Source: Bacteroidota bacterium (GTDB lineage: Bacteria; Bacteroidota; Bacteroidia; B-17B0; Aurantibacillaceae). Taken from it: a DNA stretch of 14,127 bases. Of the stretch, positions 6,478 through 14,127 are shown piece by piece. The notes under the pieces are model-generated. The model had not been told where the DNA came from and did no database searches. It saw only the letters and a program-made list of their open reading frames with translations. Location: positions 1 to 14,127 of the forward strand of contig JAEZDS010000006.1 of the NCBI GenBank assembly GCA_023433205.1, written 5' to 3'. The number at the start of each line of letters is the position of its first letter. Within the stretch, counting starts at the first letter, position 1. A program made the position numbers and the translations under genes.

Positions 6478-6492
6478 TCCTTCCTCGCCGTT

Positions 6493-6522
6493 TTGCCCTC
6501 CCTGAGTATATCCGTATTTTTG
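6493..6522 (+). promoter_or_regulatory. Bacteroidota-type promoter of kynU
   Basis: TTG at 6493-6495, exactly 19 nt, then TATTTTTG at 6515-6522: a full match to TTG-N19-TAnnTTTG. Transcription should begin near 6527-6530, leaving a leader of only a few bases before the ATG at 6534. Confidence 0.8.
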
Positions 6523-6533
6523 CGGGCTATAAT

Positions 6534-7814
6534 ATGAGCAAGGATTTTACCACCAGCCTACAAAACGACGCCGATTTTGCCTTATCTCTTGATAACAAAG
6601 ATCCGCTGCGCCAGTTTCGTTCAAAATTTATTTTCCCTCAGCACAACAATCACGATTGTCTCTATTTTACAGGCAATTCACTGGGGCTTCAACCGCTAAG
6701 CACTCAAAAATATCTGCAAACGGAACTTGAAGACTGGGGAAAGTTTGGTGTAGAGGGTCACTTCAGGGCAAGAAATCCCTGGCTGTCTTACCACGAATTA
6801 CTCAGCGAAAAAATGGCCCGTATAGTTGGTGCCAAAGCCGAAGAAACGGTAATGATGAACCAGCTTACGGTAAATCTGCATTTGCTGATGGTGTCTTTTT
6901 ACAGGCCAGATGTCAAACGTTACAAGATCCTCTGTGAGGCCAAAGCATTTCCGAGTGATCAATACGCCCTGCAATCACAAATCCGTTTCCATGGTTTTGA
7001 TCCTGCCGAAGCCCTTATTGAAGTTGCGCCTCGCGCAGGTGAAGTTCAGATCAGAGAAGATGACATACTTGCTGCCATCCAAAATAATAAAGATTCACTT
7101 GCTCTGATTATGATAGGAGGTGTAAATTATTTCAGCGGGCAGGTTTTTAACATGGAAAAAATCACTGCGGCCGGGCATAACGCCGGTGCCGTTGTTGGAT
7201 TTGATCTGGCTCACGCTGCGGGTAATATAAAACTGCAGCTACACGATTGGCAGGTTGATTTCGCGGCATGGTGCAGTTATAAATACCTGAACAGTGGTCC
7301 GGGTAGTGTAGCAGGGGCCTTTGTGCATGAAAAACATCATAAGAATACCGGTTTGCCGCTTTTTGCCGGTTGGTGGGGCCATGATAAAAAGACCCGGTTT
7401 TTAATGGACAGCACTTTTGTACCTATTGAAAGTGCAGAGCGCTGGCAGTTAAGTAATGCCCCGGTATTCAGTATGGCGGCTTGCAGGGCAAGTCTCGATA
7501 TTTTTGATGAGGCCGGGATGGATGCGCTGGTGGAAAAAAGCAATGGGCTGGTTGCTTATCTGGAGTTTATAATCTCGGAGGTGAACAAAACAAAAAAAAA
7601 TTGTCTTGAGATAATTACACCCAAAGATCAGCGCGGCAGTCAGCTTTCTGTGGTGGCGCACGGTTATGGGAAAAAGTTATATGAAAACCTGTTAGCGGAG
7701 GGGGTGATTGCCGACTGGCGCGAGCCCAACGTGATAAGACTTGCCGCAGTACCGTTGTACAATTCATACTCAGATATGTATGAGTTCGGTCAGGTACTGA
7801 ACAGACTACTGTAA
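6534..7814 (+). CDS. kynU: Kynureninase
   Basis: PLP-dependent fold-type I hydrolase that cleaves L-kynurenine to anthranilate plus alanine, or 3-hydroxykynurenine to 3-hydroxyanthranilate, in tryptophan catabolism or de novo NAD synthesis. The 426-aa length is typical. Visible landmarks: YFTGNSLGLQP (44-54), FPSDQYA (139-145, around the PLP ring), FDLAHAAGN (223-231, with D224 and H227), and the Schiff-base lysine K250 in SYKYLNSGPG. The C-terminal RGSQLS (367-372) corresponds to the substrate-carboxylate-binding region. No other kynurenine-pathway gene (tryptophan dioxygenase, formamidase, monooxygenase, 3-HAO) is in the window, so the pathway direction cannot be judged. It has its own promoter and is transcribed alone, ending convergent to the DUF3108 gene. 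A run of nine A at 7592-7600 does not break the frame. Confidence 0.97.
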   Translation: MSKDFTTSLQNDADFALSLDNKDPLRQFRSKFIFPQHNNHDCLYFTGNSLGLQPLSTQKYLQTELEDWGKFGVEGHFRARNPWLSYHELLSEKMARIVGAKAEETVMMNQLTVNLHLLMVSFYRPDVKRYKILCEAKAFPSDQYALQSQIRFHGFDPAEALIEVAPRAGEVQIREDDILAAIQNNKDSLALIMIGGVNYFSGQVFNMEKITAAGHNAGAVVGFDLAHAAGNIKLQLHDWQVDFAAWCSYKYLNSGPGSVAGAFVHEKHHKNTGLPLFAGWWGHDKKTRFLMDSTFVPIESAERWQLSNAPVFSMAACRASLDIFDEAGMDALVEKSNGLVAYLEFIISEVNKTKKNCLEIITPKDQRGSQLSVVAHGYGKKLYENLLAEGVIADWREPNVIRLAAVPLYNSYSDMYEFGQVLNRLL

Positions 7815-7832
7815 AAAAACCAGGCTTTCCTG
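7813..7832 (-). terminator. Possible terminator of the acyltransferase-DUF3108 unit
   Basis: On the minus strand, CAGG-AAAG-CCTG forms a 4-bp stem, then one G and seven T (complement of 7819-7813). It is about 75 bp past the DUF3108 stop and abuts the kynU stop. The stem is short, so this is tentative. I see no better terminator in the 92-bp convergent gap. Confidence 0.4.
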
Positions 7833-7906
7833 TGAAGTCTTTATCCAACAGATGGTCTTTAGGTCCGCGCGGCAGGCCCTGAACCGGCAAGGTGTTCTGA
7901 AAACTG

Positions 7907-8755
7907 CTAGTTTACCCTTGCAGGGGTATTTGCAAGGTTTTTAGCGCTGGTAATGTCCATTTTTACACTGCCGATCAGAATATTGGCTTTCGCCCTCAAA
8001 GGAATATGGTTCTGGTCATCGCTGATCCAAACGGTAAGGTCTTCGTCCTTTTTAAATACCCTTCCTTTCTGTACAATAGGCTGAAATTTAAGGGCGCGGT
8101 ATTTGCCGATCTCGGTATCAATCACTTCCCTTCCCGTGAATCGGATCTTTAGCGGCCACAGCTCCTTGTCAACAAAACAGGGCACAGTAAACTCATCGCC
8201 CGGTTGTGCATTGCTCAGGTCAAGATTACGTGCAAGGTAAAAGGCGCTTACCATATCCTGCACACCCGATGGGACGTCGTACTTTTGGTTATTGCCTATG
8301 TCAACCTGTTTTGTATAATGGTTAAATGCATAATCCTGACTGAACTTAAAGCCGCCTTCATCAACCCTTCTCACAAACAGCCAGGGAAGCAGCGCGTTTT
8401 TATCCATATAAGTCTCGTACCTGTCGCGAACCTTGTAAAACCAATCAGTGGTGCCTGTGGTATAACCGTTGCCTACAATATGATATACTTCCCGGCCACC
8501 CAGTTTTAATACTTCTGGTTTAACCTCAAGCACGGCCACGCCTGCATCAATAATTCCGTAGTGAAGTTTGTAGGTAAGAACTTCGCCTGGCTTAAAAGCG
8601 ATGTTTTTCCTCACAGGCAGCTTGTCGGAAGTCTCGTGGGTGATGTTCTCCGTAATTACATCAACGTGCCCGGGCTGTGAATTTGCCGAGGTGAGGAAAA
8701 GCGCGCTTCCGATAAGCACACTTTTAGACAAGACTGATCCTAACAAATTTCTCAT
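7907..8755 (-). CDS. Secreted DUF3108 family protein
   Basis: A 282-aa exported protein of a family with no assigned biochemical function. Residues 1-26 form a signal peptide with a hydrophobic core (SVLIGSALFLTSANS). The mature part starts with the family's hallmark FKPGEVLTYKLHYGIIDAGVAVLEV (about 54-78) and continues with the beta-rich pattern VYHIVGNGYTTGTTDWFYKVRDRYETYMD. Later segments (DDQNHIPLRAKANILIGSVKMDI) fit the usual C-terminal strands. No lipobox is seen, so periplasm is the likely location. It begins 45 bp after the acyltransferase stop on the same strand and is probably cotranscribed with it, which would fit a role at the envelope, but that is an inference from position. The family assignment rests on motif recall. 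Confidence 0.85.
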   Translation of the reverse strand: MRNLLGSVLSKSVLIGSALFLTSANSQPGHVDVITENITHETSDKLPVRKNIAFKPGEVLTYKLHYGIIDAGVAVLEVKPEVLKLGGREVYHIVGNGYTTGTTDWFYKVRDRYETYMDKNALLPWLFVRRVDEGGFKFSQDYAFNHYTKQVDIGNNQKYDVPSGVQDMVSAFYLARNLDLSNAQPGDEFTVPCFVDKELWPLKIRFTGREVIDTEIGKYRALKFQPIVQKGRVFKKDEDLTVWISDDQNHIPLRAKANILIGSVKMDITSAKNLANTPARVN

Positions 8756-8800
8756 GGTTTCTTATACTCAAAACACGTGCCTGCGTTCCCCTGTACTCGA

Positions 8801-10102
8801 CTAAAAATTGTTAATGAACTTCAGCAAAACAGAGCGCTGTTTATGGAGTTGCTTAACGTTTTTTCCCAATTGCAGGTAGCGCCATAATCCTGCAGTTCGG
8901 AGGGCAAAGGGATGCAGGAATAACGTAGCCCAGCCCGCCAGTCCTGCAAGAAGGCAGAGGCCCAGTGCCGCCGGAAGGTTGCAGGATAGTGAATAGAACA
9001 GGTAAAACCATACAGTATAAAAGAGCGGAAACACAAACATGCCAATTCCAATAGCAAAAGAGGAAAAGAACTCAATCTCTTTTACGATTTTTCCTGTCAG
9101 AAAACCGGTGGCGGCAAGTGGCGGCAGATTAAAGATAAGACCTGCCAGATACACAGGTGAGCAGATAAGAAGGAGCAGCACTCGTAAACAAAACATGCTC
9201 CAGTTGTTTTTTTTATGCTGGTCAGGGTAAAAAAGCCAGTCTTTTAACCGGCAAGCATTCAGCTGTTTAAAATAGCTGGCGGCAAGCGCGTGAAATGACT
9301 TTAACTTTTCGGGATCTGCTTTTTCAACCAGCTCCACTATTTGCTGTGATTGTATAAATTCCCTGTGCAGGTTATTGTTTGCAGCATGGCTTTTCAATTC
9401 AGATTTCTGAAGTTTTTCTATCCAGTGAACGATGTCGTCATTTTCACTGCTGCAGATGTGGATCACAAGTTTTTTCATGTTGCGGTCCAGATCCTGCAGA
9501 AACTGATTCATTGTTTTGGCGGGATGCTGTTTGTAGGCCTCGTAATAATCGGCTACACGCATTGGCTCGCCTACCATGTAAAGAGCCTTGCTGCGGAATT
9601 TGTCGGGTTTGGAGTAGTTTACACCTACCGGCAACACTTTTAGCCTGTTATGCTGTAAGAACTCATGAGCTCCGAAGACCATACGCGCCACCCCTTTTTT
9701 AAGTGGCCTTAAACGGCGTTCCTGGATACAAAGACCTTCGGCGAAAACGATCACTTTTGCGTTGTTTTTCAACATGGCATTTACACGGCGGTAAGTAGCA
9801 TCGTTTTTTTTGAGGCCTTCTTTGCCTGCGTCCTGCATGCGGAAGATAGGCACTATGCCGATTTTTTCCAGCAGCCAGGAGGCTATCCCGGGTTTAAAGG
9901 CATCTCCTCTGGCCATATAATGCAGCCGCACCGGATCGGCGAGGTATGAAAAGAGGATGGGGTCGGTGAACGCGTTGGGATGGTTCATGGCAATGATCAT
10001 CGGCTCGTTAGAATAAAGATGATGTAAGCCATGAGCCTGAATACGCTTGTAGAAGGTAGGAATAATGAAGCTGAGCCAGAAACGGAGAAGATGTCTGATC
10101 AT
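8801..10102 (-). CDS. Membrane-associated glycerolipid acyltransferase (PlsC-like superfamily)
   Basis: A 433-aa protein likely transferring an acyl chain to glycerol 3-phosphate, a lysophospholipid or a related lipid at the inner membrane. The N-terminal half is a glycerolipid acyltransferase domain: NHPNAFTDP (40-48, catalytic H41 with D47), substrate motif around FRMQDAGKEG (87-96), FAEGLCIQERRLRPLKKGVA (120-139, E122-G123) and VLPVGVNY (156-163). The H-to-D spacing is HX5D, not the HX4D of E. coli PlsC. I recall a similar spacing in the yeast Gpt2/Sct1 group. The C-terminal half has a helical charged linker and about three membrane segments (about 303-324, 345-371, 377-397), making it much longer than PlsC (about 245 aa). 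The exact acyl acceptor cannot be told. It precedes the DUF3108 gene in a likely two-gene unit. Confidence 0.88.
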   Translation of the reverse strand: MIRHLLRFWLSFIIPTFYKRIQAHGLHHLYSNEPMIIAMNHPNAFTDPILFSYLADPVRLHYMARGDAFKPGIASWLLEKIGIVPIFRMQDAGKEGLKKNDATYRRVNAMLKNNAKVIVFAEGLCIQERRLRPLKKGVARMVFGAHEFLQHNRLKVLPVGVNYSKPDKFRSKALYMVGEPMRVADYYEAYKQHPAKTMNQFLQDLDRNMKKLVIHICSSENDDIVHWIEKLQKSELKSHAANNNLHREFIQSQQIVELVEKADPEKLKSFHALAASYFKQLNACRLKDWLFYPDQHKKNNWSMFCLRVLLLLICSPVYLAGLIFNLPPLAATGFLTGKIVKEIEFFSSFAIGIGMFVFPLFYTVWFYLFYSLSCNLPAALGLCLLAGLAGWATLFLHPFALRTAGLWRYLQLGKNVKQLHKQRSVLLKFINNF

Positions 10103-10146
10103 ATGATTTCAGCGGTAAAAATAGGCTAATTTTCCATCAGCTCTTT

Positions 10147-10159
10147 TAACATTATGTTA
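10147..10159. promoter_or_regulatory. Palindrome in the divergent acyltransferase-gyrB intergenic region
   Basis: TAACAT-T-ATGTTA is a perfect inverted repeat with 6-bp arms, followed at once by another GTAACAT. It is centred between the two divergent genes in a 144-bp gap. It could be an operator for either. No consensus promoter could be assigned confidently in this gap, so the role is a guess. Confidence 0.25.
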
Positions 10160-10246
10160 GTAACATTTGCTTTGATGATCAGCTATTGAATGGCTTTTTT
10201 TCAGTATATTTAAAGGATAATTTAAAAATAATCTTGTAACGGTTTT

Positions 10247-12199
10247 ATGTCAGAAGTATCAGCGGAAAAGAAGAATTACGGTGCGGATAATATTCAGGTT
10301 TTAGAAGGTCTGGAGGCGGTGCGGAAGCGTCCCGCCATGTATATTGGAGATATAGGGATCAAGGGTTTGCATCACCTGGTTTATGAGGTGGTTGACAATT
10401 CAATAGATGAGGCACTGGCCGGCTACTGCAAGAACATCACTGTAACTATTCTGGAGAATAACTCCATCCGTGTAAAAGATGACGGTCGCGGTATTCCCAC
10501 GGGTATACATCCCAAGCTGGGCGTAAGCGCGCTTGAGGTGGTAATGACCGTATTGCATGCCGGTGGGAAGTTCGACAAGGACACCTACAAGGTATCGGGA
10601 GGATTACACGGAGTGGGTGTAAGCTGTGTTAATGCGTTGTCTGATCTTTTGATCGCCGAAGTTCACCGTGATGGTAAGATCACCAGGCAGGAATTCTGCA
10701 AGGGAAAGCCGCTTTATCCTGCCAAAGAAACAGGCGACACAACCTACCGCGGCACTATTATTACGTTCACGCCTGACCTCAGTATTTTTATTGCCAGCGA
10801 ATACAATTATACCACATTGGCCAACCGTATGCGGGAGCTGAGCTTTCTGAACAAGGGTATCCGGATCATTCTGGAGGACGAGCGGCAGAAAGATGAGAAT
10901 GGAAACATTTTTACCGAAACTTTTTTCAGTGAAGGCGGACTTCGCGAGTTCGTGGAATATCTTGACGGCGCCAAGGAGAAGCTGATAGCAGAACCTATCT
11001 ACATTGAGAATGATAAAGGTGTTATTCCAGTTGAGGTGGCCATGCTTTATAATAATTCCTTCAGTGAAAACATACAGAGCTACGTAAACAACATCAATAC
11101 ACATGAGGGGGGAACGCATCTTTCAGGTTTCAGGAGAGGTCTTACCAGAACGCTTAAGAATTACGCTGAAAAAAATGGTCTTCTCAGTAAGGTGAAATTT
11201 GAGATCAATGGAGATGATTTTCGGGAAGGCTTAACTGCAGTTATTTCTGTAAAGGTTCAGGAGCCGCAGTTTGAGGGTCAGACAAAGACCAAGCTTGGCA
11301 ACAATGAGGCCATTGGCGCAGTAGATACTGCCATAAGCGAGGCGCTTAATAATTACCTTGAAGAACATCCAAAGCAGGCCCGTACAATTGTTGACAAGGT
11401 AATTCTTGCTGCAACAGCCAGGCACGCCGCACGCAAGGCGCGTGAAATGGTTCAGCGTAAGAACGTGATGTCGGGTTCTGGTTTACCCGGGAAACTTGCC
11501 GACTGTGCCAGCGGAGATCCTCTGGCATGTGAATTGTTCCTGGTGGAGGGCGACAGTGCCGGTGGAACAGCAAAACAAGGACGTAACCGCGAATACCAGG
11601 CAATTCTGCCTTTGAGGGGAAAGATCCTTAATGTGGAAAAAGCACTGGAATACAAGATCTACGAAAACGAAGAGATCAAAAACATATTTACTGCGCTTGG
11701 AGTTTTCAGGGGGACAACTGAAGATGAGCGCGCGCTGAATCTCGACAAACTGCGGTACCATAAGATCGTTATTATGTGTGATGCCGATGTGGACGGTTCC
11801 CACATCACGACACTGATTCTTACTTTCTTTTTCCGGCACATGCGCGAACTGGTTGAACGCGGGCACGTGTATATTGCCTCGCCCCCGCTATATCTGATCA
11901 AAAAAGGCAAGGAGCAGCGTTATTGCTGGAATGAGGAGGAGCGTGAGCGGGCAGTACGTGAGCTTGGAGGTGAAAAGGTGGAAAGCGTACATGTGCAGCG
12001 TTACAAAGGACTTGGTGAGATGAACGCCGAGCAGCTGTGGGAAACCACACTTAATCCTGAGTCGCGAACGCTGCGACAGGTTACCATTGACAGCGCCGCT
12101 GAGGCCGACAGGATCTTCAGTATGCTGATGGGAGACGAGGTGCCTCCGCGCAGGGAGTTTATTGAGAAGAACGCCAAATACGCGAAGATCGACGCATAA
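10247..12199 (+). CDS. gyrB: DNA gyrase subunit B
   Basis: ATPase subunit of DNA gyrase, which with GyrA introduces negative supercoils into DNA. At 650 aa it is the short form, lacking the roughly 170-residue insertion in the C-terminal part of E. coli GyrB (804 aa). Visible in order: GHKL ATPase domain with E47, D50 and N51 (EVVDNSIDEALAG), DDGRGIP (78-84), the ATP lid GGLHGVG (118-124); transducer lysine region QTKTKLGN (345-352); TOPRIM motif EGDSAGG (434-440), PLRGKILNVEKA (455-466), metal-binding CDADVDGSH (511-519); RYKGLGEM (585-592). Known motifs are intact. The GyrB assignment over ParE rests on the overall match and is strong but not proven here. No gyrA is in the window. It leads a plus-strand run with DUF1801 and glycosyltransferase genes. 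Confidence 0.97.
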   Translation: MSEVSAEKKNYGADNIQVLEGLEAVRKRPAMYIGDIGIKGLHHLVYEVVDNSIDEALAGYCKNITVTILENNSIRVKDDGRGIPTGIHPKLGVSALEVVMTVLHAGGKFDKDTYKVSGGLHGVGVSCVNALSDLLIAEVHRDGKITRQEFCKGKPLYPAKETGDTTYRGTIITFTPDLSIFIASEYNYTTLANRMRELSFLNKGIRIILEDERQKDENGNIFTETFFSEGGLREFVEYLDGAKEKLIAEPIYIENDKGVIPVEVAMLYNNSFSENIQSYVNNINTHEGGTHLSGFRRGLTRTLKNYAEKNGLLSKVKFEINGDDFREGLTAVISVKVQEPQFEGQTKTKLGNNEAIGAVDTAISEALNNYLEEHPKQARTIVDKVILAATARHAARKAREMVQRKNVMSGSGLPGKLADCASGDPLACELFLVEGDSAGGTAKQGRNREYQAILPLRGKILNVEKALEYKIYENEEIKNIFTALGVFRGTTEDERALNLDKLRYHKIVIMCDADVDGSHITTLILTFFFRHMRELVERGHVYIASPPLYLIKKGKEQRYCWNEEERERAVRELGGEKVESVHVQRYKGLGEMNAEQLWETTLNPESRTLRQVTIDSAAEADRIFSMLMGDEVPPRREFIEKNAKYAKIDA

Positions 12200-12202
12200 A
12201 GA

Positions 12203-12658
12203 ATGTCTGCCAGGTTCGAAACTGTTGAGGAGTATCTGGATCAGGCCGCTGAAGACAGAAAAGCTGTGCTGAAGCAACTTCGGAATGTTATAAAAGAAAA
12301 TCTTCCAAAAGGTTTTAAGGAAGTAATGGCATATAACATGCCTTCTTATGTTGTGCCGCATTCAAAATATCCTGCTGGATACCATTGTGATCCAAAACTG
12401 CCGCTTCCTTTTTTGAGTTTTGCCTCACAAAAAAATTTTATAGCGCTTTATCACATGGGTATGTACGCTGATCCAAAGTTGCTAAAATGGTTCACCGACA
12501 ATTATCCGCTGCATGTTAAAGAGAAACCCGATATGGGCAAAAGCTGCATCAGGTTCAAGAAGCCTGAACAGGTGCCTCTTAAATTAGTAGGTGAGCTGGT
12601 TTCAAAAATGACCGCAGAAGAGTGGATAAGTTTGTATGAAAAAAACCTGAAGCGCTGA
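12203..12658 (+). CDS. DUF1801 family protein
   Basis: A 151-aa cytoplasmic protein of the DUF1801 (YdhG-like) family, function unknown. The N-terminal helical part TVEEYLDQAAEDRKAVLKQL and the following EVMAYNMPSY (40-49) match the family pattern, in which a conserved Met-Pro follows a short strand. LPFLSFASQKNFIALYHMGM (68-87) and GKSCIRFKKPEQVPLKLVGE (111-130) are the later conserved strands. No signal peptide or membrane segment is present. The start is only 3 bp after the gyrB stop, so the gene is almost certainly cotranscribed with gyrB. That says little about function. Assignment is by motif recognition. Confidence 0.85.
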   Translation: MSARFETVEEYLDQAAEDRKAVLKQLRNVIKENLPKGFKEVMAYNMPSYVVPHSKYPAGYHCDPKLPLPFLSFASQKNFIALYHMGMYADPKLLKWFTDNYPLHVKEKPDMGKSCIRFKKPEQVPLKLVGELVSKMTAEEWISLYEKNLKR

Positions 12659-12676
12659 GGAGCCACCTGACGGAAG

Positions 12677-13645
12677 TTGTTTAAGGGAAAACGAATACTG
12701 GTTGCTCCGCTCGACTGGGGATTAGGACATTGCAGCCGCTGCGTGCCTATTGTAAGGGTTCTCGCTGAAAACAATGAAATAGTGCTTGGCTGCACCTCAG
12801 AGAACAGTGAATTTTTCAGGCGCTATTTTCCTCTAATTGCTCAGGTAAACCTTCCCTCTTACAAGATCCGCTACTCTGCCTGGTTACCGCAGTGGCTGAA
12901 AATCTTGGGAAACCTTCCGCGTATTTTCAGACAGGTGAAAAGAGAAAAACTTGAAGTTGCAAAATTATGCGGCAAATATAAATTTGACGTGCTCATCAGC
13001 GATAACCGCTATGGTGTATTCCACAATTCTGCACAGAATGTTTTTATCACCCATCAGCTGCGGATAAAGCTGCCGTTCTTTTCAGATTTAGTGTCTTCTT
13101 TTCAGGCCCGGTATCTTAAACGATTCAGTGAGATCTGGGTGCCTGACCACGCAGATAGAGGTTGCAGCCTGGCCGGAGACCTGAGTCACCATAACCCGCT
13201 TGCTCTGCCATTAAAGTACCTGGGACCCCAGAGCGCCCTTGTGGAGCAGTGGCCCGCTTCCGGCAAATCATTCAGCTACGAGGTATTGATATTGCTCTCA
13301 GGTCCTGAGCCTCAGCGAACAATTCTTGAAAAAAAGCTCCTGAAAAGATTTTCGTCTGGCAGTTCTGTGGCGCTGGTCAGGGGCAGTAATTCAGTGGCGA
13401 AAAGTTCTTCTGGAATTGCCTATGTAGCCAATATTTCTGCGGGAGAAGAGCTGAGTGAGCTGATCAGGCTTTCAAAAAAGATCGTATGCAGGAGTGGCTA
13501 CAGTACCTTGATGGATCTGCACTTGCTGCAAAAAAAAGATCTGCTGCTGATCCCTACCCCGGGTCAGCCGGAACAGGAATATCTTGCTGAGTGGTGGAGC
13601 AAACATTTTGGCGCTGAGGTGATCCTGCAAAAAGATCTCCGCTGA
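12677..13645 (+). CDS. GT-B fold glycosyltransferase (MurG/GT28-like)
   Basis: A 322-aa protein with the double-Rossmann layout of GT-B nucleotide-sugar transferases. It opens with KRILVAPLDWGLGHCSR (5-21), where GLGH is the acceptor/phosphate loop of this group. FDVLISDNRYG (103-113) ends the N-terminal domain. The C-terminal half has RSGYSTLMDL (272-281) and PTPGQPEQEYLA (293-304), the usual donor-binding region. No membrane segment is seen. Substrate is unknown; envelope or exopolysaccharide glycosylation is plausible only. A TGA lies in frame at 12668-12670 and the conserved N-terminus begins almost at once, so the start is taken as TTG at 12677; no in-frame ATG exists near the 5' end. 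It follows DUF1801 by 18 bp and ends 23 bp from a convergent flavoprotein gene. Confidence 0.85.
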   Translation: MFKGKRILVAPLDWGLGHCSRCVPIVRVLAENNEIVLGCTSENSEFFRRYFPLIAQVNLPSYKIRYSAWLPQWLKILGNLPRIFRQVKREKLEVAKLCGKYKFDVLISDNRYGVFHNSAQNVFITHQLRIKLPFFSDLVSSFQARYLKRFSEIWVPDHADRGCSLAGDLSHHNPLALPLKYLGPQSALVEQWPASGKSFSYEVLILLSGPEPQRTILEKKLLKRFSSGSSVALVRGSNSVAKSSSGIAYVANISAGEELSELIRLSKKIVCRSGYSTLMDLHLLQKKDLLLIPTPGQPEQEYLAEWWSKHFGAEVILQKDLR

Positions 13646-13668
13646 AAAAGTTCGGTTCAGGAAACAAT

Positions 13669-14127
13669 TCAAAATTCATTTACACCCTGTACCGTTGTGT
13701 ACTTCATTGTATACTTTATTCCAGGATTAATGTATCTGTAAGCGCTGTGACTCATAAGTGCAGCCTCATGAAATCCGCATAAGATAAGCTTCAGTTTGTT
13801 TGCATACGTGTTAATGTCACCAATGGCATAAATGCCTGGAATGTTCGTGCTGTAATCGTCGGAACTCACCACTATGGCATTTTTATCAAGCCCGAGCCCC
13901 CACTGTTCAATGGGTCCAAGCTTAGGGCTTAAACCGAAAAGGGGAATGAGATGATCGGTGCTTATTTCAGCGACCTCTTTTGACTTAAGATTTGTGACTT
14001 CCACCTTTTCAAGGGCCGGTGATCCACCCACCGCTGTAATTGCGCTGTTAAGCAGCAGTTTTATTTTATTGTCGGCTGCCAGTTTCATTACTTTATTCAC
14101 ACTGTCGGGGGCGCCTCTGAATGACTT
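13669..14127 (-). CDS. Ferredoxin-NADP reductase-like flavoprotein, C-terminal part (partial)
   Basis: The frame is open from the window edge to TGA at 13669-13671, giving 152 visible residues; the 5' end lies outside. The fragment starts KSFRGAPDSVNKV, which in this family directly follows the NADPH-binding HRRD-type segment. It ends with the FAD-contacting IYAIGDINTYANKLKLILCG and a helix (HEAALMSHSAYRYI). The NTYxxKLKLI wording after GD is closer to type-2 ferredoxin/flavodoxin-NADP reductases (YumC type) than to thioredoxin reductase. The cysteine pair that would decide this lies outside the window. Roughly half of a 330-350 aa protein is visible. A GTG at 14098-14100 is internal, not the start. 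It is convergent with the glycosyltransferase gene; no terminator is visible in the 23-bp gap. Confidence 0.85.
   Translation of the reverse strand, partial: KSFRGAPDSVNKVMKLAADNKIKLLLNSAITAVGGSPALEKVEVTNLKSKEVAEISTDHLIPLFGLSPKLGPIEQWGLGLDKNAIVVSSDDYSTNIPGIYAIGDINTYANKLKLILCGFHEAALMSHSAYRYINPGIKYTMKYTTVQGVNEF

Larger units (their letters stand above)
6006..6533. other. Repeat-rich intergenic mosaic between the globin gene and kynU
   Basis: 528 bp without a credible gene. It contains, in order: TAAATAC-type 7-bp units (6012-6039), a cluster of GC-rich inverted repeats (6146-6216), a 12-nt direct repeat with one mismatch (GAGAGCGCAGAG at 6223-6234, GAGAACGCAGAG at 6268-6279), a hairpin GCCGA-AGTC-TCGGC (6360-6373), more TAAATAC-type units (6376-6396), a TACTTCG-type array (6421-6477), and the kynU promoter. 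The 84-codon frame at 6251-6505 is partly repeat-encoded and not convincing. Confidence 0.8.

Noticed and set aside
6251..6505. 84-codon open frame in the globin-kynU gap
   Set aside because: Its second half is repeat-encoded, the first half has no recognisable domain, and the kynU promoter overlaps its end.
7592..7600. Run of nine A in kynU as a programmed slippage site
   Set aside because: The zero frame is intact and continues through a family-typical C-terminus; no benefit of a shifted product is visible.
10098..10107. ATCATATGAT palindrome overlapping the acyltransferase start codon
   Set aside because: A 10-bp AT-rich palindrome around an ATG is expected by chance and has no supporting second site.
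10604..11119. 171-codon antisense open frame within gyrB (also 11483-11866 and 11888-12361)
   Set aside because: All lie opposite highly conserved gyrB codons and show no protein-like motif; they are shadows of the real gene.

Overview
The window looks like a chromosomal segment from a member of the Bacteroidota, close to the Sphingobacteria/Chitinophagia/Flavobacteria type. Three promoters fit the Bacteroidota consensus (TTG, about 19 nt, TAnnTTTG), and start codons generally lack Shine-Dalgarno sequences. The gene set fits too: a eukaryote-like class Ia ribonucleotide reductase, an ECF-type sigma/membrane-protein pair, a short GyrB without the enterobacterial insertion, and kynureninase. 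The taxonomic call is an inference from sequence style, not from a marker search.

Layout. Positions 1-400 hold a possible 3' end of an upstream gene, a degenerate 7-bp tandem repeat array (about 73-336), and the rho-independent terminator of nrdA. On the minus strand, nrdB (3052-4023) lies upstream of nrdA (401-2818) with a 233-bp gap; together they encode a complete class Ia ribonucleotide reductase. Divergent from nrdB is a plus-strand two-gene unit (4368-5575): a sigma-70-like protein whose stop overlaps the start of a single-pass membrane, anti-sigma-like protein. A promoter precedes it and a clear terminator follows. A group III truncated hemoglobin (5652-6005) begins right after that terminator, with a -7 element so close to the GTG start that its mRNA may be leaderless.

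A 528-bp intergenic mosaic (6006-6533) carries two kinds of 7-bp repeat, GC-rich hairpins and a second copy of the 7-bp array seen at the left end. It ends in a good promoter for kynureninase (6534-7814). Convergent to kynU is a minus-strand pair: a membrane-associated acyltransferase (8801-10102) followed by a secreted DUF3108 protein (7907-8755). Divergent from that pair is a tight plus-strand gene run: gyrB (10247-12199), a DUF1801 protein (12203-12658) and a GT-B-type glycosyltransferase starting at TTG (12677-13645). The right edge holds the 3' part of a minus-strand ferredoxin-NADP reductase-like flavoprotein.

Most genes are housekeeping or common accessory families. I did not find a convincing new multi-gene system. 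The most unusual signal is the 7-bp repeat family at two separate intergenic sites. Second-tier observations are a probable leaderless globin transcript, a sigma-like protein with a degenerate DNA-binding end, and an acyltransferase with an HX5D-type catalytic motif.
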